Positions 47,208-58,407 of a stretch of 64,000 nucleotides of DNA are shown here, one piece after another (within the stretch, counting starts at the first letter, position 1; each line of letters begins with the position of its first letter). The position numbers and the translations under genes are program-made. A model generated the notes under the pieces. That model did no database searches. It was given only the letters and a program-made list of their open reading frames with translations, and was not told the DNA's origin. The stretch comes from Hymenopus coronatus (Eukaryota; Arthropoda; Insecta; Mantodea; Hymenopodidae), in NCBI GenBank assembly GCA_030762935.1, contig CM060896.1:14136001-14200000 (forward strand). Reading direction: 5' to 3'.

Positions 47208-47312
47208 GTATGTATGATCGAATTTCAAATAAAAGTATTCTTCCTTGTTCACAAAAATGACTGATTTAGGAGTAAACAGATAGCTTAAACAATACTGTCT
47301 CTATTGTTAAAG
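47208..47312 (+). other. Intron of the transposase gene
   Basis: 105 bp with GTATGT donor and TTGTTAAAG acceptor. Removing it joins two conserved coding blocks in phase, which supports a real intron. Confidence 0.65.
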
Positions 47313-47633
47313 GCATTCAGCAAGCCTCGGCCCACGCATGCCTGCCTGCAATCACAACAGCAAGTCATTCCAATGCAGTAACTTGACACAGAGGGATGTA
47401 AGGAAATTCCACGAAGCCTTTTACAGCTGCAGTTCTAAAATTAAACAAGCTGACTTACTGTTCTACTGATATACCTAAACGGCAGCGTGCAGTCAAAGGC
47501 GGTTCTTGAAAGGGTTTTACAACAACGTGTGCAAGGTCCACTCGTTCAGGTGTTTCAGAAAACTTTTCTAGATATTTTGCAAATATCAAAAGACAGAGTG
47601 CAGCGCGTCTGTAAAAGACATCTTTAAACTGGA

Positions 47634-48728
47634 GTGGCGCCAAAGGAACTGCGAGGTGGAGACAGAGTGTCACAAAAAAATAATAATAAGAGGGAATCCG
47701 CAATTAAATTCATACAGAAATTTAAAGTACTTTACGTCCATTATTTCAGGAGCAAAACCTCAACACGACTATACTTACCAGGCGAATTGAGTATTAATAA
47801 GATGAGACGAATGTATAATGCAGAAGTATCTAATTCTTTAAAAGTCACTAAGAGTTTGTTTCGCAATATTTTTAATACAAAATTTAATTTAGGCTTCAAA
47901 AGCCCCGTTTCTGATGTATGCTCAGTTTGTCTTTCTTATGATGAGAAAATAAAACTAGAAATACATCAAACTAAATGTTCTGATTTGCTGATAGCTAAAC
48001 GAGTACACAAACTTAGAGCTAAGGCTTATTTTGATCTCCTGAAAGAAGAAGATGATAAGGTAGCAACATTTTCATTTGATTCTCAGAAAAATATGGCACT
48101 GCCAAAAGTACAGGATCAAGCAGCATATTACAGTAGGCAGTTATACATGTATAACTTTCCCATTGTGCAGGGTTCATCCAAGACAACACTGACAAAACAG
48201 AATGTTTCTAATTTTGTGTGGACAGAAAATGAACGTCCTAAAGGCTCAAACGAAATTGTGTCAGCAGTATACAGTCATTTATGCAAATCTGATTTTTCTG
48301 GAATTAAGAAAGTTAGGCTATTTGCAGATGAATGCTCTGGACAAAATAAAAACACTACTATGATAGGTATGTGCAATAAATGGCTTGCTATTCAAGCACC
48401 GCAGAACGTGAAGGTGGTAGAAATGATATTTCCTATTCCTGGCCATTCAGTCATCCCTCCTGATGGTGTTTTCGGGCTAATAGAAAAAGAAGTAAGAATG
48501 AGAAACACTTTTAGTAGGCCTGAAGAATATTTTGAAATCTATAAAAATCATGGAACGGGAATCAGGATAGGGACAGATGTACCAATGCAAGATTGGAAGT
48601 ATGCTGCCAAGGAAACATTGAAGTCACCAGGATCCTGGCATTTTAAATTAAAGGCTTCTAAACGTATCGTTTTACAGCGTTCTACTTCTGGCAAAGTTCT
48701 AGCACGAGGCGAGGCAAATTATCGGTAA
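47634..48728 (+). CDS. Main open part of the transposase-like gene
   Basis: 364 uninterrupted codons. The internal ATG is not the natural start: the same frame extends upstream across a single TAA (47625) into conserved sequence. It is likewise followed in frame by conserved sequence (ILKRAKTLEMLIAKNLDVGV) after the TAA at 48726. It contains Cys pairs (VCSVCLSYDEK), a possible metal site, and the three putative catalytic acidic residues. It is much better preserved than other coding relics in the window. Confidence 0.8.
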   Translation: MAPKELRGGDRVSQKNNNKRESAIKFIQKFKVLYVHYFRSKTSTRLYLPGELSINKMRRMYNAEVSNSLKVTKSLFRNIFNTKFNLGFKSPVSDVCSVCLSYDEKIKLEIHQTKCSDLLIAKRVHKLRAKAYFDLLKEEDDKVATFSFDSQKNMALPKVQDQAAYYSRQLYMYNFPIVQGSSKTTLTKQNVSNFVWTENERPKGSNEIVSAVYSHLCKSDFSGIKKVRLFADECSGQNKNTTMIGMCNKWLAIQAPQNVKVVEMIFPIPGHSVIPPDGVFGLIEKEVRMRNTFSRPEEYFEIYKNHGTGIRIGTDVPMQDWKYAAKETLKSPGSWHFKLKASKRIVLQRSTSGKVLARGEANYR

Positions 48729-49537
48729 GTCAAGTCCATTCTGAAGCGAGCCAAAACCTTAGAAATGCTTATTGCAAAGAATTTAGATGTAGGTGTGTTA
48801 GTAAAGGAGGAAAAGGTTCAAGATATCATTTCATTTTTGTGAAAACTAGGAAGAAAATGAGAGCCTCGTATTTTACAATAACGTAATATCTAAAAACAGT
48901 ATTGCCAATGTCAATGAAGAAACAAATCCTCTTTGTGAAAGCTTCTTGAAAAGTGGGGAAGGACAACTTAGAATTTGATATGTTTGTTTTTTGAACATAA
49001 ATGACTAGTATTGTCTTTTATACGCATAATATATAAAACATGTTACAAATCATAATATGTCATATGCAAACTGGTCAAGTAGTGAGAAAAATCTGAAAGA
49101 GACTCGTTCACCCTTATGTGAAAAGGGTCTCAAAATTGTGAAAATGTATTTAATCAGTATAAAGTCAGAAATTGTTTTAATTAAACAAATATTGCAAGAA
49201 GTCAATTATTAACGTTGTCAAACTAAATATTAAGAAGTAAGTGTGAAAATGTTTCCACTTAATTGTAATTTAATATTCTGTTTCCACCAAAACTCGCCAA
49301 ATCCACTACCGTTTGGTGCAAAACTCGCCTTATCCAAATTTAAATTTTGATTTACCGCCATATTATTTGAGAATGATTTTCCAGAGAATGCACACACACA
49401 CATCTTTAAGGATCTAGTTGTGACCTGATAACATTAAGAGAATTTTCAAATGATCTACAGTTTTCCTAATTTTAGTTTTTCGCGTTTTCTGAAAAATTGT
49501 TTTACCTGGATAAGGCGAGTTTTGCTCTTGACGGCGC

Positions 49538-50085
49538 ACATGGAAAATTAATGACATTGAAAATGTTCATGCTAGCATTTTGTAGAAATTTCATTCTGCA
49601 TCTTTGCATACTAGAGATCATGTATTTAAAAGAAGATTTTGATTTTGATGTGTATAAACTTCAAATTGCCCATCTGTAAAGGTTACAGATTTCACCTCAC
49701 AGGAACTGCTCAGGATTGCCACTGGAGGGGAATAAGATTTGAGACATCTTGTTTTGTTATTAGTTTGACTATCATCCAAGGAAGGAGCTTCTACTCTATT
49801 AATGCTGTGTCTCCACGAAGTCTGACAATCCTCAATACATGAATTTGGAGGAAGAAAGGTTGAGAAGGACACCTAGTGACATAAAATGGCATGATAAATT
49901 TCGCAGAACTATGTGTGAGAGAAGTTTAATTTGACCACACATAGTTCATATTTAAACATTCAACCATAAATGGCAATTCTTTCGCCACTATTGAATCAAC
50001 AAAGGAACAAATAAAAAGCAGTTGTTTGATTATGTGAAGACTAAATCGTAAAAGCACAAACAAAATTACCTTTGATTTGCTCTTT

Positions 50086-50147
<62 letters not shown>

Positions 50148-50946
50148 TATTTATGACCTTGCGATGTAAGGCATGATAGGAGTAGCAAACCAAGGATCGC
50201 AGGATTGAATCCAGTCAAGATGTATATTCTGCATTCATGAAAAACTTTGGAAAAGGATGGGGAGGGCCCAATTAAAGCAATCGGTGTGGAGGCTTGGTTG
50301 GAAGGTGACAGGTTTTCATTGAATACAGAAGTATAATTTTTTTTGTTAAATTTAAAAAAATTCACTTACATAATTACACAGCATTATAAGATCAGATAAT
50401 TTTGAGTTATCAATATCCCAATGGCCATGCAGTCCAAGGTATGGAGCATACTGATGTGGTTGGAGGTTCACCCCCCAGAGTACTAAAATATTTATATTTA
50501 TTTATTTTAGCACCTCACGTCCATTATTGGGTGTACTTGAATGGGTTAAGATAAAAGTTTCATGAAATTAACAAGTTTAACATTAGCAGAATAGCACTTT
50601 CAGTCTCCCCTTAAGGTGCAACTATTATAAATGTGCCATATATCACACTTGTTTAGTTAGTTTTAAATAAACAATTATTGCCAATTGTGAGGCTTGGTTC
50701 CAGCCTAAGCTATATTATGATTCGCTGTCATAAACAATTATAAGTGGCTATTTAGTGCACTTTTAGAGGATCACATTTAGTTTAGAGCCTATACTAAATA
50801 TTAAATAGTAATGGTTGTGAGGATATTAGAGGTGTTATGGTAGAAGTGTGAGCTGCAGCAGTCAGCACACAAGCTGTCGTGCAGTTTCATAGCAAAGCAC
50901 GATAGATCAAGAGCTTTGGTTGCGAAAAGCAGGAGTACAAAATTCT
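49538..50946. other. AT-rich non-coding stretch with (GT)n, copy 2
   Basis: Counterpart of 12090-13479. The GT run at 50089-50140 is longer than in copy 1 and the GA run shorter. Confidence 0.6.
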
Positions 50947-51511
50947 TATGTGTTACATTCACATGAAATTCTCTACCTATTCTGCAACAAACAATAGTTA
51001 TAAAATCATATCTCCCGTTTACTTCATGCTAATCAAGATAACATTAGCCAGAAAAGGTTTTATTACTTATTTCTTTGTAGGTGCAAGAGAATAAGGGAAT
51101 ACACTAGGCTAAAGACATAGTAAAATCTCTTAAGAGCTGATGATGACTTAAAATTCTATTCTCTTTGCATGCAGAAGGAAACAAAAATTAGAGGAAAAAA
51201 AGAAGAAAAAACCAATCATATCTTTCCGTTTGAGAAAGGCTTAATTTTGAATCATTTAAACAAATGTCTTGAAAACACTTAACTCCACAATAAAAAAAAA
51301 AGAAAATCTGTATCAGCAGTTTCTCAGTTATGTAAAAGTCATCCAGAATGAAGACTACTTCAGAGGCAATTGCCAGAAAATTCAAGATATATGTTTTATT
51401 TGTCATAAAATGTCCAAAATACATGATGTTTTAATTAAAATCATTACAATCATTTTTGAGAAAGTCAATAATTACTAAAAAAATTCCTTGTAAAGGCCAG
51501 TTTGGGATGGG

Positions 51512-51514
<3 letters not shown>
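50947..51514 (+). repeat. Family A repeat, truncated by poly-T, copy 2
   Basis: Counterpart of 13480-14050; a 56-bp T run follows at 51515-51570. Confidence 0.75.
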
Positions 51515-51573
<59 letters not shown>

Positions 51574-51929
51574 GTTTTGAATCATCATTATACTACATAC
51601 AGGAATCCTGATGTATAATTTAATCTCAAAAAAGATGAACGACAAGCATCCACCGAAGTTCAGGAAGCATGTTAAGAACTTTAACACTGTTTCTATAACG
51701 TACAAGAGTTTTATGAGTTCTTTAGCCACAATTCACGAATGATGTAAATAGGATCATTATGTTGTATATAATTGTTAATATAATCATGATTACTGTGTAT
51801 TGGATTACATAAATTTCAGATAATTGTAACGTGTACTTGATGAAACCTTGAAATTGTAATTAATTTCCAATTGGTGATTAATAAAAAAGTTAATGCTTAA
51901 AGAATATGAAGATCAGTAGAGCAATCATT

Positions 51930-52645
51930 AAAAATCACAATTTTTAATTGGCCAAGAACTGCTGATATTGGTGAAAATATTCCTGACTTGTGAGCAATGC
52001 TTTAAGAGGAATGAAGGATATTTTCTGAATTTATTCGAGCAGCATTGGGCATTGGTATGAATCAAATCTGAAACATTTTTACATCAACAGTTAGACATGA
52101 GAAAACCTTGTAGTTGATGGATTCCACATAAACTTACTCCTGATCAAAAACAACCTGCACTGATTGGGACAGAAAAACTCCGGCACTTCAATTTTGGTTT
52201 GGAATATTGTTACTGTTGATGAATTTTGGATTTATTGGTATATCCTGAAAATAAAACTCAAGCAACTTAATGGACCTTTCTAACAGAATCTAAGCCTACA
52301 ATACTCTAACCAATTTGCAGTGCTGGTGGCTAGTTTTCTTTCTAAAACTGGGCATATTCCTATTATAGCATTAGAAATGACATACTATTACTGCCTACTA
52401 GTGTATATATCTATTTTTGAAAAATGTTTTGAGAAAATATCAAAAGAAAAAATTGTTTTACATCTGACACTTTGGACCAACCATGATACTGACCTGGCCT
52501 AGCAGCTCATGATTTCTTTAAGTTTCAAAAACTTGAAAATAAAATTCATGGAAACACCTTTTGTCGTCAGATGATACAAGTTTATGAAGCGTCTTAGGAA
52601 GAATGGTATAAATGCTTTGAACTGGCTTCATCAAATTCAAATATA
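51930..52645 (+). pseudogene. mariner-type transposase relic, copy 2
   Basis: Counterpart of 14480-15190 with the same missing segment and the same stops, so it was already dead before the duplication. PDLA and HDFF motifs lie near 52495-52515. The copy 2 codon for ALEMTYYYC is closer to the family (Glu) than ALKMTYYYC in copy 1. Confidence 0.8.
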
Positions 52646-52716
52646 TAGAATTTTTTGAGTTGGGTTTGTAACACTTAGGTATAATCTTTGCAGATCATTT
52701 CAATGCCGTATAGGCA

Positions 52717-53302
52717 TCATTGTCGATGGTTTGCAAATGAATTTCCACAGGGTGTTCTATGTTGAGGTCTGACGGTCCCTGGTGGCTCAGAGACGAACCT
52801 CCACAACATATTTTGTGGTGGCAGTTCAAAGCTGAATACATGGTGTTGGTTTTTAATGATATGGATTTTTTTTCCAGACGTCGTGCTCTGCCGCATATGT
52901 GGCAGATTTTACAAGGAGTATGTTATGAACTATTGCATGGTTAGTAGACCAAAAGTGATGTGCAATGGCTGATTTGTCAGTTTGTTTGTATTTTACTGCT
53001 CTCATGTGTTCTTTAAGTCTTGTTTCAAGGAGTCTTTTTGTTTTACCAATGTAAAATTTGTTGCAATCTGCGCAATTTATTCTGTAGATTCCTGATTTTT
53101 TATGTTCTGGGATTTGGTTTTCTTGGTTGTTGCAGAGCATTTTTTGTAGACTGAACTAATTCTGGGGGGCAGGTGTGATTTTATTTTTTTTGAATATTTT
53201 TTTAAACTTGTGGTGTAGTTTTGGGTGATGAGTAAACTTTTTGAATAAAGGTATCACTGGGCTCAATTTTTATGGTTTCTGTGATTAATTTCCGGTGTTT
53301 AA
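52717..53302 (-). pseudogene. Penelope-like GIY-YIG endonuclease part, copy 2
   Basis: Counterpart of 15255-15840. The minus-strand frame 52853-53140 reads SGIYRINCADCNKFYIGKTK, with Cys where copy 1 has Tyr, which fits the family's Cys pair better. The same family A insertion separates it from the RT part. Confidence 0.85.
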
Positions 53303-54180
53303 ATTTTTACTTTCTCTATACGCACTATGTACATAGCGTATAGAGAATGTATTGCACTCCACCAAAAAATTTGATACCGAGATTTCACCGGAAATATATG
53401 TTTTAGGGTCCCCTGTATCCAAAAAAAGTATTTTCAGGAAAAGCTCCGTGTGTGTGTGTGTGTGTGGGTGTGTGTGTGTGTCCATGTGTCTGTGAACACG
53501 ATAACTCGAAAACAAAAAATCAGTAAAATACCAAACTTGGTATTTAAGTTTAGCATCTTCCAGGGATGCGACACGAAGATTTTGAGAAAAATTCCCCCAG
53601 ATCAAACTACCCTTTACATGGAGCTTTTTTCGAAAATTTTGATTTTCTCAAAAATGGCTCTAACGATTTTGATTAAAATATTGTATATCAAAGTTATTTA
53701 CCTGACAAATAAAATGTTTACTTTGAATTTTCTGGGAATAGCCTCTGAAGACTACTTTATTCTGGATGAATTTTTCATAACTACTAAACCGTAAGAGATG
53801 GACAAAAACTTAACACACACAAAATGCAGAACACGTTAAAACACACAATTTATGTTATATACATTTATTTCGTGGAGTTGATTGTTTTTGAGATTTTCCT
53901 TTTTCTTGGTATCTGCTTTGAAAAACTTATACTTTTCTCATACACAAATTTGTCAACTCCTGTCCATACAAACAAATGAACATCAGTCACATAGCAACTA
54001 GCCTATGGCTTTCACTTTAACCTATGGTGCTCCCTTATTTTGCTTCTACTTACAATAAAGCAAGAGATAAGACAATTTCTGCTAATTTTTTCTCGATTAG
54101 CATGAAATAAATAAAAGATAAGGTTATTAACAATAATAATTAACAATATAGAGAAAGTCATGTGAATGGAACACATCAGG
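53303..54180 (-). repeat. Family A repeat inserted in Penelope-like element, copy 2
   Basis: Counterpart of 15842-16728 at the identical site; the GT microsatellite differs in length. Confidence 0.88.
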
Positions 54181-54437
54181 TTTTTTTTATTGTTTTATCT
54201 ATTAATTCTTGGTTAAAGCCATTGTTTCTAGCAGTAGATATTATGTGTTTGCATTCTTCATCTTTTAATGGTGTGTACACCAGTCTATGGGTGAGGCTAT
54301 TGAATACTGCATGTTTGTGCGCTACAGGATTGTGGCCATAATTCTTTGTATAGTTGTCGGAGTGTGTGGGTTTCTGGTAGATACCAAAGGACATTTTGTT
54401 GCTTTCCCTGATTATTTTCATATCTAGAAATGGAATG
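54176..54437 (-). pseudogene. Penelope-like RT C-terminal part, copy 2
   Basis: Counterpart of 16724-16985, with KMSFGIYQKPTHSDNYTKN and the ARNNGFNQELIDKTI block before the family A insertion. Confidence 0.82.
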
Positions 54438-55032
54438 TAATTTCAAATATGTATTTATGTCATAAGGGAATATTTTGAAAGACAATTGAATCTCCCATTT
54501 CAGAATGGCCCTAGGTCTGTTTTTGTGCTTTTTGAGTTACATGCATTTATGTGTTTCTCAGAGTATAGACAGGGACTTCAAATTCAACAAAATAGGGACA
54601 ATATACAGCTGAGAAATTCTTGTTGATTGCAAAAGAGCCCATTGTCTCAACACTTATAAGTAATGCAATACTCACATCATGTATATCTTGTATCACAAGG
54701 CTACAACTTGCAGGAAGGCAGCAAAACAATGGAAACAATTCACCAACAATTAGTTGCAAAACTTTTGTTGAGAACAAGCAGTAAAAGACATCATTGTGTT
54801 CTCATGGTATCTTATATTTTGTGATTAACATAAGAGAATCTAAGTCTGAGTTGAACTTGTTAAGAAAAGCATTACAAAATGTAATGAAAACAGCTGAAAT
54901 AAGGGAGAGCATACTAATTATTGAGATAAGCAGCAAAAACCATTCGACAACTTTGCAAATGCAAGTATTTCGATTTGATGAGTAACGATGATAAAGTATT
55001 AATTTCTGCAAATTTCCTTAATGTTAATACTA
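54438..55032. other. Unassigned stretch with small open frames, copy 2
   Basis: Counterpart of 16986-17580. The frames at 54794-54985 and 54802-55011 are unchanged; 54547-54777 differs at its end. No domain was recognised. Confidence 0.3.
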
Positions 55033-55900
55033 AAAATCTGATGTGTTCCATTCACATGAGTTTCTCTACATCTCTGCATCAAATTATTGTTAAAAAGCTT
55101 AGGCTTCTATTTACTTCATGCTAATTGAGAAAACATTAGCAGAAATAGTCTTATAACTTGCTTCATAGTAAGTAGAAGTAAAATAAGGGAGTACCATAGG
55201 TTAAAGTGATAGTCAAAAGCTGGTTGCTATGTGACTGAAGTTCCTTTGTTTATATAGACACGAGTTGACAAATTCCTGTATGAGAAAAGTATAAGTTTTT
55301 CAAAGCCAAAACTAAAACAAGGCATATCTTAAAAACAATCAAATCCACAAAAAAAAAGTATATAACATATATTGTGTGTTTTAACGTACTCTACATTTCG
55401 TGTGGTAAGTTTTTGTCTATCTCTTACGGTTTGCCAGTTATGCAAAATATCCGTAAAATTGATCCAGAATAAATAGTCTTCAGAGGCTATTCCCAGAAAA
55501 TTCAAGATATACATTTTATTTGTCAAATAAATATCTTAAATATACGAGTTTTTAATCAAAATTGTTAGAGCCATTTTTAAGAAAATCAAAATTTTCGAAA
55601 TTTTTCCATTTAAAGGGTAGTTTGGAGTGGGGAGATTTTCTTGAAAATCTTTGTGTCACATCCTTGGAGTATACCAAACTTAAATACCAAGTTTGGTTTT
55701 TAACGGTCTTTTCATTTTTGAGCTTTGCTGCACACAGAGAGACATATAGACACATGGACATTTTTCTAAAAATGCTTCTTTTGGATTCAGGGGGTCTGAA
55801 AACATATATTTCTGGTGAAATCCTGTTATCAAATTTTTAAGTGCAATACAATAGCTTCTCTATACACTATGTACATAGTACGTGTAGAGACAGTAAAAAT
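55033..55900 (+). repeat. Family A repeat, complete, copy 2
   Basis: Counterpart of 17581-18451, with very few differences. Confidence 0.85.
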
Positions 55901-55939
55901 GTGCAAGATCTGTATCTCCACAATGTAATGCAGGCATAA

Positions 55940-56745
55940 AATACACAGGGATATAGACCAAGGGAGAGAACAAATCTGAAGACGAATTCTTTCAAATATT
56001 ATTATAAGGTGGGAACAAATTGTATCCAGGTTTGCAGAGAAGCATTTCTAAGCTTATTTGCAGTTAGTGGAAAAAGGGTAAGAAGAATAAGACGGCTACT
56101 TCTGCAAGGCAAAAAGCCCTAAAGATGGATGGGGCAAGTCCAAGAGTGGCAACGCCATTCTAGAGCTCAAAATTACTAACGTCCGTGAACATATGTCATC
56201 ATTTTTAACAAAAGAATCCCATTGTGCTGGTAAATATCTTTATATGAATGCAGACTGAATAGAAAGATTATGCATGAAGTTTTCAAACAAGCACATCCTC
56301 TACTTAACTAAGATTTTGATCTTCATTTCGGCAAACCACAAGTAGATGCTAGCTGTGAATGTAAGCAGTTAATGGTGAAAATTAAAAACAAAACTTTGAA
56401 TGAAATATCTAGACAAGCTGCAGTTTGTGATGTGATGGAGACAAGAGGAACGCCAAGAAATGTTTAACGCTCTCAAGGAAAGTGAAAGTCTTTACAAAGA
56501 AAACAAAGAAACCTTGATTCTGAGCTTTGATTATATGCACAATTTGAATTTTCCATCTTTTCTACCTCCAGCAATTGCCAGTTAATGTTTTGGTATTCAT
56601 AATTTGCAAGGTAATAAGGCATTTTGTTACCTTTATCATGAAGGTAAAGCCTACAAAGATCCTAATAAAGTATGTGCCTTCTTGTATGACCATCTGACAA
56701 CTGGTGTTAACATTGTCATATGTTTTGTGATAACTGCCCTGACAA
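55940..56745 (+). pseudogene. DDE-like transposase-family gene fragment, copy 2
   Basis: Counterpart of 18490-19304, nearly identical, with one extra A near 56112 that breaks the frame earlier (after LLLQGKK). Truncated by the same family A copy. Confidence 0.75.
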
Positions 56746-57600
56746 AAAAATTCTGATGTATTCCATTTGCATGACTTTCTCTACATCTCTGCAACAAATA
56801 AGGGTATGATGCTATTTATTTCTTGCTAATCGAGATAAAATTAGCAGAAATAATCTTATTATTTGTTTCCTTGTAAGTAGGAGCAAAATAAGGGTTAAAT
56901 TAATAGTCAAAAGCTGGTTGCTTTGAGACTCAAGTTCCTTTGTTTGTTTGGACAGGAGTTGACAAATTCCTGTATGAGAAAAGTATAGGTTTCTAAAAAC
57001 TGAAACTTAAAATAAGGAATATCCCAAAACAGATTAACGCCATGAAAAAATGTATATCACAAATTTTTGTTTTAACATGCTCTACATTTTTTGTGTGTTT
57101 CTCTTACTGTTTAGCAGTTATGCAAAATTCCATAAAACTCATCCAGAATAAGGTAGTCTTCAAAGGCTATTCCCAGAAAATGAAAGGTATACATTTCATT
57201 TGTCAGGTAAATATATTTGATATACGATATTTTAATAAAAATCGTTAGAGCCATTTTTGAGAAAATCAAAATTTTCCAAAAATGTTCCATGTAAAGTGTA
57301 GTTGGGGGTGGGGGGATTTACTTGAAAATCTTTGTGTCACATCCTTGGAAGATATCAAACCTAAATACCAAGTTTGGTTTTTAACAAACTTTTCATTTTT
57401 CAGCTATGCTGCCCACAGATACACTCACATACACATAGATGGACAGACACGTACATGGACATTTTTCTAAAAATGCTTTTTTTTGGATTCAGGGGGTCCT
57501 AAAACATGTATTTCTGGCCAAAACTCAGAATTGAATTTTTGGGTGCATTACAATACCTTCTCTATACAACATGTACATGGTACATGTAGAGAAAGTAATA
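56744..57600 (+). repeat. Family A repeat, intact terminal hairpin, copy 2
   Basis: Counterpart of 19305-20137, but the terminal palindrome is complete: ACATGTACATGGTACATGT near 57568. Confidence 0.85.
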
Positions 57601-58407
57601 AAAATCACAGTCTAATGAGAATATGCCAAGCTTTAGTGGTTGCTGGAAAATTTCAGAAAATAGGAATTTTTTCCTGTTAGGGGACACACTTACTTGCAGT
57701 CTGATAGAGACTTTGGCAAATAAAGAGAACTGACAGAGCATAACACTATAGTTTATTTTGCATACTTTCATAGTCTACTAGTATATGGTATTATCTTTTG
57801 GGGAAATTTAAAAAACAGTATTAAGGTCTTCAGGATGCAAAAGAAAGTGATAACAATTATGGCTAATGTCTTAAATAAAACATATTTAAAATTTTACCAT
57901 TACTATGCATGTTTACTTATGAAATACTAAATTATACAAACGAAATCCTAAATCCTTCAAAACAAATGCTGAAGTTCATACACATAACACCAGAGCAAAG
58001 AAAAATGTATTTGTAAATTCACATAGAACCAAACTGTATGAAAATAGCTTATAATATACTGATCCACATTTATACAACAAACTACCCCAATATATAAAGA
58101 ACATTGAATCCCAGCTAAAATTCAAAAAAGTTCTAAATTCTTAATGGACAATAGCTTTTATAGTGTAGGTGAATTTGTACATCAGGAACTGGTGTAAATT
58201 GTACAATTTGTAAAAATTGTCTTTATGACTCAATTCTGTATATTCTTTCCTTTTATGTTTAAAATCTGTTAAATCTTGTATTTCTGTATTTCAATCTTGT
58301 ATACATCTTGATATAATTTTGTTTTCCCTTGTTTCTTAAATTGACATGTCCTATAATTTGTATTGTGTTTCTATGGATGAAAATAAATACAATACAATAT
58401 ACAACTA
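57601..58407 (+). pseudogene. LINE ORF2 C-terminal relic and tail, copy 2
   Basis: Counterpart of 20141-20945 with the same broken frames and the AATACAATACAATA tail. Confidence 0.65.

Larger units (their letters stand above)
47110..48979 (+). pseudogene. DDE-like transposase gene with one intron, decayed
   Basis: Exon 1 (47110-47207) starts MESSDIPKVVEWGSRTRKRA, a basic N-terminus, and ends at donor GTATGT. Exon 2 begins at 47313 after TTAAAG, and the phase joins as RER-HSASLG. A Cys-containing block follows (MPACNHNSKSFQCSNLTQRD). Then come VQVFQKTFLDILQISKDRVQ and the long open part 47634-48728, with FSFDSQKNMALP, RLFADECSGQNKNTTMIG and IPPDGVFGLIEKEVR. I read these as the three acidic residues (D, D, E) of an RNase H-like fold. 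Frameshifts near 47470 and 47510, TAA at 47625, TAA at 48726, TGA at 48841 and a shift near 48855 interrupt the gene. The C-terminus runs to about 48979. It resembles the invertebrate DUF7869 family, a label given from memory. Confidence 0.82.
46701..49537 (+). mobile_element. TIR DNA transposon with decayed transposase gene (2837 bp)
   Basis: Left terminus AGGCGGTCAAGTGCAAAACT; the right terminus, reverse-complemented, starts GCGCCGTCAAGAGCAAAACT. The match continues to CGCCT(A/T)ATCCA, giving about 31 bp of imperfect TIR. ATATG flanks the left end and CACATG the right, where copy 1 still has ATATG, suggesting a 5-bp target site duplication. Subterminal repeats of the motif GCAAAACTCGCC(T)TATCCA lie inside both ends (about 46979 and 49290-49340). 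Between them lies a gene with one intron and a DDE-like protein (47110-48979). The superfamily is not one I can name with confidence. Confidence 0.85.
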
